Shown here one piece after another: positions 54,442 through 63,381 of a stretch of DNA of 64,000 nucleotides. Position 1 is the first letter of the stretch; each line of letters starts with the position of its first letter. Both the position numbers and the translations under genes were made by a program. Origin of the DNA: Streptomyces sp. GQFP (lineage in GTDB: Bacteria; Actinomycetota; Actinomycetes; Streptomycetales; Streptomycetaceae); the NCBI RefSeq assembly GCF_021545335.1, contig NZ_CP089312.1, forward strand, positions 1 through 64,000, given 5' to 3'. The notes beneath the pieces were generated by a model. It had not been told where the DNA came from. It saw only the letters and a list, made by a program, of their open reading frames with translations, and did no database searches.

Positions 54442-55494
54442 ATGAGAGTCCCCTCTTTCAGAAGAACCCTGGCCGCCTGCGCGGCCTCCGCCCTGCTCGT
54501 ACTGACCGGCTGTGCGGACTCCAACTCCGATTCCGACTCGGCCGGTTCGTCGGAGGCCTCCTCCTCGGCGTCCGCCGCCGCTTTCCCCGTGAGCATCAAG
54601 CACGCCTTCGGTACGACGGTGATCGATAAGAAGCCGACGCGCGTCGCCACGATCGTGTGGAGCAACCACGACGCCGCACTCGCCCTCGGGGTCGTCCCCG
54701 TCGGCATACCGAAGCAGACGTACGGTGACCAGGACGGCGACGGCGTGCTGTCGTGGACCACGAAGAAGCTCACGGAACTGAAGGCCGACACGCCCGCGTT
54801 GTTCGACGAGTCCGACGGCCTGGACTTCGAGGCGATAGCCGACACCCGCCCGGACGTGATCCTCGCCGCCCACTCCGGCCTCTCCAAGGCCGACTACACC
54901 ACCCTCAGCGAGATCGCCCCGACCGTCTCCTACCCCGACACCGCGTACGGCACGACCTGGCGGGACACCGTCCGGCTCGACGCCGAGGCGCTGGGCCTCG
55001 CCTCGGAGGGCGACGCGCTCGTCGCGAGCCTGGAGAAGTCGATCGACGAGGCGGCCGCGAGCCACCCCACGATCACGGGCCGTACCGCGCTGGTCGGCTA
55101 CATCGACCCCAAGGACTTCAGCGCCGTCGGCTACTACACCACCCACGACGCCCGGAACCAGTTCTCCGTCGACCTCGGCATGAAGTACCCGGACAGCCTG
55201 ACGGAACTGTCCGCGAAGACCGAGGAGTTCTACGCCACCATCAGCGCGGAGAAGGCCGACGTCTTCGACGACGTCGACATCTTCGTGACCTACGGCGACG
55301 ACAAGCTCCTGGCCAGGCTCCAGAAGGACCCGCTGCTCGGCAAGATCCCGGCGATCGCCAAGGGCGCGGTCGTCGTCCTGGAGGACAACTCCGAGCTGGC
55401 CGCCGCGCTCTCCCCGCCCACCGCGCTCACCATCCCGGCCACCACCGACGAGTACGCCGGTCTGCTCGCCGACGCGGCGGCCAACCTCACGTGA
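54442..55494 (+). CDS. Iron-siderophore ABC substrate-binding lipoprotein
   Basis: This 350-aa exported lipoprotein has lipid-attached Cys24 (LLVLTGCADS) and a type III solute-binding fold: VATIVWSNHDAALALGVVP, PDVILAAHSGLSKADYTTLS and EIAPTVSYP. It captures ferric siderophore outside the cell. The gene overlaps the permease gene (GTGA) and follows an iron-box-like site. Confidence 0.9.
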   Translation: MRVPSFRRTLAACAASALLVLTGCADSNSDSDSAGSSEASSSASAAAFPVSIKHAFGTTVIDKKPTRVATIVWSNHDAALALGVVPVGIPKQTYGDQDGDGVLSWTTKKLTELKADTPALFDESDGLDFEAIADTRPDVILAAHSGLSKADYTTLSEIAPTVSYPDTAYGTTWRDTVRLDAEALGLASEGDALVASLEKSIDEAAASHPTITGRTALVGYIDPKDFSAVGYYTTHDARNQFSVDLGMKYPDSLTELSAKTEEFYATISAEKADVFDDVDIFVTYGDDKLLARLQKDPLLGKIPAIAKGAVVVLEDNSELAAALSPPTALTIPATTDEYAGLLADAAANLT

Positions 55495-56486
55495 GAACAC
55501 GCTCGTCGCTGTGGCTGCCGGCCTGTGTGCTGCTGGTCGCCGTGGCCGCCGTGCTGTCCGTCATCTTCGGTGCCAGGACGGTCTCCCCCGGCGACGCGCT
55601 GGCCGCCCTCGTGCACGGCGACGACGGCTCCCTCGCCCGGGCCGCCGTCCGGCAGCGTGTTCCCCGTACGGGGCTCGCGCTGCTGGTCGGCGCGGCGCTG
55701 GGCACGGCCGGCGCGGTGATGCAGAGCCTGACCCGCAACCCGCTGGCCGACCCGGGCATCCTCGGGGTCAACGCCGGTGCCGCACTGGCGGTCGTCTGCG
55801 GCATCGCGTACCTCGGCATCAGCACACCCACGCAGTACATGTGGCTGGCGGTCGCCGGGGCGGGCGCGGCGGCCGTGCTCGTGTACGTGATCGGCTCGCG
55901 CGGGCGGGGCGGTGCGACGCCGGTGAAGCTGGCGCTGGTCGGGACGATGGTCACGGCCGCGTTGTCCTCGCTGGTCAGCGCGGTGCTGCTGCCGCGTCTC
56001 GACGTGGTGGACACCTTCCGGTTCTGGCAGATCGGCGGGGTGGGCGGCGCGTCGGCGGACGGCATCCTCCAGGTGCTGCCGTTGCTAGGCGTCGGTTTCG
56101 TGCTCAGCCTGGCCTCGGCGCGCGGCCTGAACGCGCTCGCGCTCGGCGACGACCTGGCCACCGGTCTGGGTCAACACGTCGCCCGTACCCGCCTGTTGGC
56201 GGCTCTCGGGGCGGTCCTGCTGTGCGGGGCGGCGACCGCGGCGGCGGGCCCCATCGGCTTCGTCGGGCTGGTCGTCCCGCACCTGGTCCGGCTGCTGACC
56301 GGCCCCGACAACCGCTGGGTCCTGCCGCTGTCCGCCCTCACCGGGGCGGCGCTGGTGACCCTCGCCGATGTGACGGGCCGTCTGGTGGCCCGGCCCGAGG
56401 ACATGGAGGTCGGCATCGTGACGGCGGTCATCGGGGCGCCGGTGTTCATCGCCGTCGCCCGACGGCAGAAGGTACGGGAACTGTGA
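55491..56486 (+). CDS. FecCD-type siderophore permease
   Basis: This 331-aa membrane protein has the family's signatures VPRTGLALLVGAALGTAGAVMQ and NPLADPGILGVNAGAAL, and GPIGFVGLVVPHLVRLL near the C-terminus. With the second FecCD protein it forms the import channel for ferric siderophores. GTG 55491 overlaps the binding protein stop; GTGA overlap couples translation. Confidence 0.92.
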   Translation: MRTRSSLWLPACVLLVAVAAVLSVIFGARTVSPGDALAALVHGDDGSLARAAVRQRVPRTGLALLVGAALGTAGAVMQSLTRNPLADPGILGVNAGAALAVVCGIAYLGISTPTQYMWLAVAGAGAAAVLVYVIGSRGRGGATPVKLALVGTMVTAALSSLVSAVLLPRLDVVDTFRFWQIGGVGGASADGILQVLPLLGVGFVLSLASARGLNALALGDDLATGLGQHVARTRLLAALGAVLLCGAATAAAGPIGFVGLVVPHLVRLLTGPDNRWVLPLSALTGAALVTLADVTGRLVARPEDMEVGIVTAVIGAPVFIAVARRQKVREL

Positions 56487-57547
56487 GCGAGACCATCGGG
56501 GCCGCCTCCGTCGAGGTGATCCGCCGCGGCCGACGGCGCCGGGTCCGCCGTAGACGAGTGGTCGTCGCCTGCCTGGTCACGGTGCTTGCCGCACTGTTCG
56601 TCATCAGCCTGTGCGTCGGTCACACCGTCTACTCCCCCTACGACGCCCTGCGCGTCGTCCTCGGTGAGACCGTGCCCGGCGCCTCCTTCACCGTGGAGCG
56701 GCTGCGGCTGCCTCGGGCGCTCACCGGGCTGCTTGCCGGGTTCGCGTTCGGGCTGGCCGGGGCGACCTTCCAGACGCTGCTGCGGAACATGCTGGCCAGT
56801 CCCGACGTCATCGGCATCACGTCGGGGGCGAGTGCCGCGGCCGTCTTCGCGATCATCGTGCTGGGGCTCGGCGGCACGCCGGTGTTCCTCGTCGCCGTAC
56901 CGGCGGGCATCGCCGTCGCGCTCGTCATCTACCTGCTGACCTACCGTCAAGGGGTGCTCGGCGCGCGGCTCGTGCTCGTGGGTATCGGGATGGGCGCGCT
57001 CCTCAACAGCGTGACCTCGTATCTGCTGCTGCGGGCGCCGGCCTGGGACGTGCAGGAGGCGATGCGCTGGCTGACCGGGAGCCTCGGCTCGGCGTTCTGG
57101 GACGGGGTGGGCCCGCTGGCCGCCGGAGTGGTGCCGCTGACGGCCGTACTGCTGGCGCTGGAGCGCCCCCTGACGGCGCTTCAGCTCGGTGACGACAGCG
57201 CCCGCGCGCTCGGCACCCGGGTGGAGACCGTACGGCTGACCCTCGTGCTCGGCGCGGTCGGGCTGACCGCGCTCGCCACCGCGGCGACCGGCCCCATCGC
57301 GTTCGTCGCCTTCCTCTCCGGACCCGTCGCCCAACGGCTGACCGGTGGCAACGGCTCACCGCTGCTGCCGGCCGCGCTCACCGGCGCGGTCCTCGTCCTG
57401 GCCGCCGACCTCATCGGCCAGTTCGCCTTCGACACCCGGTTCCCCGTCGGTGTCGTCACCGGAGCTTTGGGCGCGCCCTGCCTGCTGTGGCTGCTGGCCC
57501 GGCCCGGCCGTACCCGCCTTGCCCGTCGTGCCGAAGGAGTCCTCTAA
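56483..57547 (+). CDS. FecCD-type siderophore permease, second subunit
   Basis: This 354-aa permease starts with a basic N-terminus (RRGRRRRVRRRR) and then shows LPRALTGLLAGFAFGLAGATFQ, NMLASPDVIGITSGASAAA and GPIAFVAFLSGPVAQRL. It pairs with the upstream FecCD protein. Start GTG overlaps the previous stop; its own stop overlaps the ATPase start (TAATG). Confidence 0.92.
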   Translation: MSETIGAASVEVIRRGRRRRVRRRRVVVACLVTVLAALFVISLCVGHTVYSPYDALRVVLGETVPGASFTVERLRLPRALTGLLAGFAFGLAGATFQTLLRNMLASPDVIGITSGASAAAVFAIIVLGLGGTPVFLVAVPAGIAVALVIYLLTYRQGVLGARLVLVGIGMGALLNSVTSYLLLRAPAWDVQEAMRWLTGSLGSAFWDGVGPLAAGVVPLTAVLLALERPLTALQLGDDSARALGTRVETVRLTLVLGAVGLTALATAATGPIAFVAFLSGPVAQRLTGGNGSPLLPAALTGAVLVLAADLIGQFAFDTRFPVGVVTGALGAPCLLWLLARPGRTRLARRAEGVL

Positions 57548-58353
57548 TGAGCACCACCCGTACCCTCACCGTCGAGGCCGCCCGCTTCGGCTACGCCGGA
57601 CGGATCGTCGTCGACGGCCTCGACCTGCGGGTCCCGCCGGGCGCGGTGACCGTGATCGTCGGCGCGAACGCCTGCGGCAAGTCCACGCTGCTGCGCGGGA
57701 TGGCCCGGCTGCTGGCCCCCGAGCGCGGGGCGGTGCTGCTCGACGGCAAGGACATCCACCGCACGCCCACCCGTCAAGTGGCCCGCGCGCTGGGCCTGTT
57801 GCCCCAGTCACCCACGGCGCCCGAGGGCATCGCGGTGGCCGACCTGGTCGCGCGTGGCCGTACCCCGCACCACGGACTGCTGGGCCGCTGGACACCGGCC
57901 GACGACGAGGCGGTGGCACGCGCCATGACGGCGACGGGCGTACTGGACCTCGCCGACCGTCCCGTCGACGAACTCTCCGGCGGACAGCGCCAGCGCGTCT
58001 GGATCGCGACCGCCCTGGCCCAGGAGACGGATGTCCTCCTCCTCGACGAGCCGACCACCTACCTCGACGTCACCCACCAGGTGGAGGTCCTCGACCTGCT
58101 CACCGACCTCAACCGCGACCGGGGCACGACCGTCGTCATGGTCCTGCACGACCTCAACCTCGCCGCCCGGTACGCCGACCACCTCGTCGCCGTGAAGGAC
58201 GGCGCCCTGTACGCGACGGGCGCCGCGGCCGAGGTGGTGACCCCGCGGACCGTGGCGGACGTGTTCGGCCTGCGCGCCGAGGTCATCGAGGACCCGGTGT
58301 CGGGCGCCCCACTGGTCCTGCCCGTGGGCAGACACCACACGCGAAGCGCCTAA
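57547..58353 (+). CDS. Siderophore ABC transporter ATPase (FepC/FhuC-like)
   Basis: This 268-aa ATPase has Walker A GANACGKST, signature LSGGQRQRVWIA, Walker B LLLDEPTTYLD and switch His in VLHDLNLAARYAD. The TTYLDVTHQ sequence is typical of siderophore and cobalamin importers. It powers the two FecCD subunits. Its 3' end overlaps the convergent GbsR-type gene by four bases. Confidence 0.92.
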   Translation: MSTTRTLTVEAARFGYAGRIVVDGLDLRVPPGAVTVIVGANACGKSTLLRGMARLLAPERGAVLLDGKDIHRTPTRQVARALGLLPQSPTAPEGIAVADLVARGRTPHHGLLGRWTPADDEAVARAMTATGVLDLADRPVDELSGGQRQRVWIATALAQETDVLLLDEPTTYLDVTHQVEVLDLLTDLNRDRGTTVVMVLHDLNLAARYADHLVAVKDGALYATGAAAEVVTPRTVADVFGLRAEVIEDPVSGAPLVLPVGRHHTRSA

Positions 58354-58898
58354 CCCTTCCTGTCCTGGTCGTCCCGCTCCGCCTTGTACTTGCGCCAGGC
58401 GGCGGGCAGTTGCTGTACCTCCAGCAGCCAGCCCAGGTAGTCCCGCATGTTGCGGATGCGCTGGTGGGCGGGGCCACCGGGGACGGTCCCGGCCAGCGCT
58501 CGCGCGGCGAGGTCGCGCTGGCTGCGCAGATAGCCCTGTTCCTTGTCCAGGAAGCCGCCCCAGACGTCCTCGTCCATGACGTAGTAGTGGGCACGGTCGT
58601 CGGGGCGCCGCACCCGGCGGACGAATCCCGCCGCGATGAGACTGCGGGTGTACGTCGACACCGAACCGCGACTGGCTCCCGCCACCTCGGCCAGCTCCTC
58701 CGCCGACACGCCCTCGGCCGCGTCGCTGACCATCAGATACGCGGCGATCCGGCCTTCGATGCGCGAGGACCCCATGCTCTGCCAGTAGTCCGCGAAGCTC
58801 TCGATGAACCAGTCCGGGAACGTCTCCCCGGCCCGCTCGTCCATCTCGCCCTTCGGCCCGCCGTCCTGCGGTTCCACTGCTCTGCCTCCCCGGCGCAT
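58350..58898 (-). CDS. GbsR/MarR-type transcriptional regulator
   Basis: This 182-aa regulator has a winged helix (EGRIAAYLMVSDAAEGVSAE, ELAEVAGASRGSVSTY, GFVRRVRRPDDRAHYYV), as in the GbsR subgroup of MarR-like proteins, and a helical C-terminus. It is convergent with the siderophore ATPase. Whether it regulates iron uptake is unknown. ATG 58898 has a GGAAG site; ATG at the MDERAG position is an alternative. Confidence 0.85.
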   Translation of the reverse strand: MRRGGRAVEPQDGGPKGEMDERAGETFPDWFIESFADYWQSMGSSRIEGRIAAYLMVSDAAEGVSAEELAEVAGASRGSVSTYTRSLIAAGFVRRVRRPDDRAHYYVMDEDVWGGFLDKEQGYLRSQRDLAARALAGTVPGGPAHQRIRNMRDYLGWLLEVQQLPAAWRKYKAERDDQDRKG

Positions 58899-59094
58899 GA
58901 TCTTCCGGGGAGCCTAGGGAACATGCCACGACGGGGCAAACGACGGACGGACGGACGCTCCTTGCGTCGGCCGACGGTGGCACCGACCGGACCCTCCGCA
59001 AGACCGCGATCCACGGTGCCGGGTCCGGGCCGTCCTGCTGCGATGTGGTCGCGATGGCGCCCGCCGAAGCGGACGGTTCACGGGAACGACGAGG

Positions 59095-59512
59095 TCACGC
59101 GGCCACCGTGACCACGTGCTTGCCCCCCACGACGCCGCCGCGTTCGAACGCCTCGTGTGCGGCGGCGATGTCCGCGAGCGTGTACACGCTGTGGACCACC
59201 GGGCGCAGCGCACCCGATGTGACGTGGTCGGCCAGGTCGCGCAGTACGGCGGTGTCCTACCGTGACCATCCGGCCTCCCTTGGCCAACCGGCTCCGGTAG
59301 CAGTGCAGTTCCGAGCCGACCGTGTCCACGATGACATCGAAGGGACCGATCCGGTCCGAGGTGGTGGAGCCGTAGTCCAGGACTTCGTCGGCACCGAGGC
59401 CGGTGAGGAGCTTGGCGTGGCGGTCGCGGGCCAGCGCGGTCACCCGGCAGCCCATGGCGTGTGCCAACAGCGCGACCGCACCCGCGGTGAGCGAGGCGAT
59501 CAGCCCGGTCCG
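59095..59512 (-). pseudogene. Quinone-oxidoreductase-like (MDR) C-terminal remnant
   Basis: The frame GLIASLTAGAVALLAHAMGC, LGADEVLDYGSTTSDRIGPF and DVIVDTVGSELHCYRSRLAK is the cofactor-binding part of a zinc-type alcohol dehydrogenase/quinone reductase. Near 59265 the frame breaks and the C-terminus (TSGALRPVVHSVYTLADIAA; AFERGGVVGGKHVVTVA) continues in another frame to a stop at 59095. The N-terminal half is missing. Confidence 0.7.
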
Positions 59513-59539
59513 CACGGTGCGACGCCGGTCGCCCCGCAC

Positions 59540-59752
59540 CGCGACCGCCACCGGCCACCGCCGCCGCCACACCAGCGCCGGCAGCGAAGCGGCCAGCAGC
59601 AGCCAGGTGAACCAGTCCGCCTGGCGGTACTCCGGGTCGTTCGACCACGCGTCCAGCCCGGTGAACCACGCGACCACGGCCACCACGAGCAGGCCCACGG
59701 CCCTGGGCGAAAGGTTCCGCAGCCGGGCGGCCAGACGATCAATGGGCGTCAC
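59540..59752 (-). pseudogene. N-terminal remnant of a sensor histidine kinase
   Basis: Starting at GTG 59752, the frame MTPIDRLAARLRNLSPRAVG, then LLVVAVVAWFTGLDAW and WFTWLLLAASLPALVWRRRW resembles the membrane part of actinobacterial DesK-type kinases. It then joins the MDR remnant. The kinase core is absent. Confidence 0.5.
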
Positions 59753-59753
59753 G

Positions 59754-60050
59754 TGCTTGAGCGATGTGGGCCCGTGTTCCCAACAGGAGCTGAGCGAGCA
59801 ACTGCGCATCGACCGCAGCGTGATGGTGGGCTGCATCGACGGTCTGGAGGACTCGGGGCTCGTCCGCCGCGAGCGGCACCCCAAGGACCGCCGGGCCAAC
59901 GCGATCACGCTGACCCCGGAGGGCCTGGTGGCGCTCGCCGAGGTGGAGAGCGGCGTGCCGCAGCTCCTGGACCACGCGTTCCATGCCCTCACCCCGGCCG
60001 AGCGCAAGACCCTGGCCCGGCTGGTGGCGAAGATCCTCGACGTGAAGTGA
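59754..60050 (+). pseudogene. MarR-family regulator, N-terminus missing
   Basis: The frame CSQQELSEQLRIDRSVMVGC, GLVRRERHPKDRRANAITLT and PAERKTLARLVAKILDVK is the winged-helix and C-terminal part of a MarR protein. It begins abruptly where the opposite-strand kinase fragment starts, so the N-terminal helix is lost. A downstream start codon could still make a shortened product. Confidence 0.65.
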
Positions 60051-60189
60051 GCCGGGCCGGTTCAGGAGAGGAGGGTAGACGTACGTCCTGCCCCGTGTGG
60101 GATGGCTCCGGCCGGCGCTGTTGTCTTCCGGAAGTCTGCGGGCCGGGCCACCGCACGGGAGGCCCGCCCTGCCGAGATGTCGAACAGGG

Positions 60190-61113
60190 CTACGCGCGCA
60201 GTCGCTTGATCAACGTCTCGGCGGTGGTGAGGAGTTCGTCCGTCGTGGTCGTCGTCTGCTGGAGGTCGATCAGTACCTCGTCGGCGCCCGCCTCGGCCGA
60301 ACTGAGGAGGTAGTCGGCGATCTGGTCGATCGTTCCCGTGTCCGGCACGAGTTCCGCCGGGGCCTCGTCCTGGGTCAGTCGAGGGTTGACGCGTAGAACC
60401 ATGCGCAGTGCGGACGCGTCCCGTCCAGCCGCGTCCGCGGCGAGCCGGATGGTGTTCCACATCGCTGTCAGCGCGGGCAGGGGCAGTCCCACCGCGAGCC
60501 AGCCGTCCGCGCGGCGGCCGATCCGTTCGAGGGCGCTGGGCGAGAAGCCGCCGAGCAGCACGGGCGGATGGGGACGCTGCACGGGCTTGGGTTCGATGGC
60601 CGAGGGCGGGATCGTCCACCGTTCGCCCTCGTGCCGTACGGTCTCGCGGGTCCAGATCGCCTCCGCCACGTCCAGCCACTCCTCGAGACGGGCCCCACGC
60701 CCCTCCCACGGCACACCGGCTGCCCGGTACTCGTCCCGCAGCCAGCCGATGCCCAGGCCGACGTCCAGCCTTCCGTGGCTGACGACGTCGAGGGAGGTGA
60801 GTGTCCGGGTGAGCAGGACAGGGGTGTGCCACAGGGCGTTGAGCGTGCTGGTGCCGAGCCGTACGCGCGTCGTCACGCCCGCGGCCAGGGTCAGGACGGT
60901 GAGCGGGTCCAGGAAGGTGCGGTACTGCTCCGGCATCGTGCCGTCGCCGCCCGGATAGGGGTCGCTGGGTTCGTGCGGCGCGAGGATGCGGTCCGCGGCC
61001 CACAGACTGTCGAAGCCCAGGCTCTCCGCGGCGCGAGCCACCTCGACGATCGCTTCGGGTGTGGCGAACGCGCCGTACTGAGGTACGGCCAGACCTATCC
61101 GCATCTGGGGCAT
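60190..61113 (-). CDS. F420-dependent LLM-class oxidoreductase
   Basis: This 307-aa TIM-barrel protein belongs to the luciferase-like (LLM) class that uses F420 or flavin. It has GLAVPQYGAFATPEAIVEVA, ESLGFDSLWAADRILAP, TLAAGVTTRVRLGTSTLNAL and DVGLGIGWLRDEYRAAGVPW. A final helix contains TTTTDELLTTAETLIKRLRA. The substrate is unknown. ATG 61113 was chosen. Confidence 0.88.
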   Translation of the reverse strand: MPQMRIGLAVPQYGAFATPEAIVEVARAAESLGFDSLWAADRILAPHEPSDPYPGGDGTMPEQYRTFLDPLTVLTLAAGVTTRVRLGTSTLNALWHTPVLLTRTLTSLDVVSHGRLDVGLGIGWLRDEYRAAGVPWEGRGARLEEWLDVAEAIWTRETVRHEGERWTIPPSAIEPKPVQRPHPPVLLGGFSPSALERIGRRADGWLAVGLPLPALTAMWNTIRLAADAAGRDASALRMVLRVNPRLTQDEAPAELVPDTGTIDQIADYLLSSAEAGADEVLIDLQQTTTTTDELLTTAETLIKRLRA

Positions 61114-61281
61114 CTGGGGAGACTCCTTCGCGTGGCAACGGCCCGACGGGCCTGCGGGCGGCCCACGCTAGGCCGCTCTTGTGCACGAGGAGTGCGTGAA
61201 AAGTGAGGCGCGTACGAGAGGGTCCCGTCGGCCGCAGCGAGCAGCGCGGCGTTGTCAGTGGTGGGTGGCAGCATCGGGCGT

Positions 61282-63204
61282 ATGACGGACACCACGGCAT
61301 TCGACTGGCGGTCCTTCCTGCTCAGGTGGAGCGGGGAGTGGGCGGATTCCCTGCCGGACGGCGGGGCGCGGGGCGAGGACGACGAAACCGCGCGACGGGC
61401 GCGGTGGTTGGGGTTCTCCCCCGCGTCGGAGGAGCGGATCGCAGCCATGGAGGAGCGCCTCGGCCGGCGGATGCCCCCGTCGTACCGGGGATTCCTCCAG
61501 GTCAGCGACGGGTGGCGGCACGCGGGCGGGTTCGTGTGGCTGCTGGCGGGGACCGAGGGTGCGCACTGGCACGCCAACGAGTCGGGGCTCGCGGGCATGT
61601 TCGAGGAGTACCTGGACGAGGATGCGGGGCCCGAGGAGCGGCTGGAGGTGGACATCTGGCGGCGCGGGCTTCAGCTCGACGTCGAGTCCGATGCCATGTA
61701 CGTCCTCCTGGATCCCGAGGACGTGGACGAGGACGGCGAGTGGGCCGTCTACACGTGGGCGGGCTGGCGGGCCGCGCCGCCCGAACGGCACGCGAACTTC
61801 CTGGAGTTCATGCGGGACATGTTCCGGGAGTTCCACAGTCTGCGGGCCCACCGGAGCGACGAGGAGCCGGTGTTCGCCAACGACACGACGCGAAAGCTGG
61901 ACGCCCTCGTGGAGGAGGCCCGGCTGGATGCCCTGCGCGGCGGCTGGGAGCGGGCCGGGAAGGCGCTGGACGAGGCGAAGGGGTACGGCAGACCGCGGGC
62001 CGTCGGTCTGGGCGACCAGATACGCCGTCTGCTGGGACAGACCTACTCGGTGTACTTCGACGGACTGGTGACGAACCCTCGATACGCTCCCGACCTGCTG
62101 CCGCCGCTGGTCGCCGAGCACGCGGCGCACTCGTACCGGGGCGACTCCACGCTGACGTTCCATCTGCGGGGTGCCGACGACGACCTGGTGTCGCTGGCTT
62201 ACGCGACGCTGGATCAGGTGAGGAACGGCACGTACCGGTACACGGCGGCGGGACCGTTCGGGGAAGCGGTCGAGCGGGCGCGGGAGTTGGCCCGGTGGGG
62301 AGACTCCGACGGGGCCTGGCGGACGCTGTTGAGCGCTCTCCCCCTCTGGGAGCCGTTGGGGCCGGACCACCTGGCGCCGCTGGGGTGGGTGGCCGACCCC
62401 GTGCTCGGGCCGCTGCTGACCCCGGAGCGGGGCCGCGAGCTGCTGTCCACGCCGAGGGGCGGGCAGACCGGCGAGGCACCGGAACCGACGGCCGGGCTCG
62501 ACCCGAACACCCTGGCGTGGCTCGCGGTACCGGACCCGGGCAACAACCGCACGTCCTACCGGTTCGTCCTGGTGGAGGGCGCGGAGCCGGAGGAACTGCC
62601 CGGACGTCTCACCGACGGGGAAGAGGACGGGAACGAGGCCGGCAGCGCGCTGAACGAGCCCATGACCTTCTGGGAGGCACGTCACGGATCGTCGGACGGC
62701 CAAAGGGAGTTCTCGTCCTACGACGACAGGGCCCTCATGGCGGTCGGCCGGGCCGGCACCGACTGGAGCTTCGCCTTCGACGGCGATCCGGCGCCGTTCG
62801 ACCGGCGGCGCTTCGTCTCCCCCGCCGCGGCCGCCAGCGCCGGCACCCGCGCGGTGGTGGTGTGGAGCGGCCTGAGGACATGGCACGGGGAACCGTTCTT
62901 CCACCTCTCGGTGGCACGGGACGGTGTCGAGCGGTACGGATTCACGTACGTGGACGGAGAGATCGAGCAGACCGGGGAGATACCGCGGGCGCTGGATCCG
63001 AGCCGGTTCTTCGGCGACCCGGGCGACCCGGAGGACGCGGCTGCGGCGGAACGGTCACTACTCGAAGCGGTGGCCGGGGAGTTCGGTGCGTCTCTGCCAC
63101 GGCACGCCATCGTGAACGGGCGGCTGCACACGTTCACCACCCACTCCTGGACACGACCGCCGAGGGACGGCGAGACGTACACGGTGATCCGCATGGACCG
63201 GTAG
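61282..63204 (+). CDS. SMI1/KNR4-domain protein
   Basis: This 640-aa cytoplasmic protein has an N-terminal SMI1/KNR4 domain (about 45-185: RIAAMEERLGRRMPPSYRGF, then LQVSDGWRHAGGFVWL). The rest is acidic, with no transmembrane segment or catalytic motif. SMI1/KNR4 proteins often act as immunity proteins against polymorphic toxins in bacteria. No toxin gene is seen next to it here. ATG 61282 was chosen; the frame is open upstream, without homology. Confidence 0.75.
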   Translation: MTDTTAFDWRSFLLRWSGEWADSLPDGGARGEDDETARRARWLGFSPASEERIAAMEERLGRRMPPSYRGFLQVSDGWRHAGGFVWLLAGTEGAHWHANESGLAGMFEEYLDEDAGPEERLEVDIWRRGLQLDVESDAMYVLLDPEDVDEDGEWAVYTWAGWRAAPPERHANFLEFMRDMFREFHSLRAHRSDEEPVFANDTTRKLDALVEEARLDALRGGWERAGKALDEAKGYGRPRAVGLGDQIRRLLGQTYSVYFDGLVTNPRYAPDLLPPLVAEHAAHSYRGDSTLTFHLRGADDDLVSLAYATLDQVRNGTYRYTAAGPFGEAVERARELARWGDSDGAWRTLLSALPLWEPLGPDHLAPLGWVADPVLGPLLTPERGRELLSTPRGGQTGEAPEPTAGLDPNTLAWLAVPDPGNNRTSYRFVLVEGAEPEELPGRLTDGEEDGNEAGSALNEPMTFWEARHGSSDGQREFSSYDDRALMAVGRAGTDWSFAFDGDPAPFDRRRFVSPAAAASAGTRAVVVWSGLRTWHGEPFFHLSVARDGVERYGFTYVDGEIEQTGEIPRALDPSRFFGDPGDPEDAAAAERSLLEAVAGEFGASLPRHAIVNGRLHTFTTHSWTRPPRDGETYTVIRMDR

Positions 63205-63381
63205 ACGCCGAACCAGCCCGGAGAACCAGCCCGGATTGCGGACCCATGCCCCGTTTATGGATGGAGAAACCTACGAACCTGAGAATCCGCTGAGTATTCC
63301 GCGCTCACATCCGTATCTATGGACGCGCTTCCCCCATGCCGGAAGTCCTGTCGACTCCGGCAGATGTCCTTGAGAGGCCCG

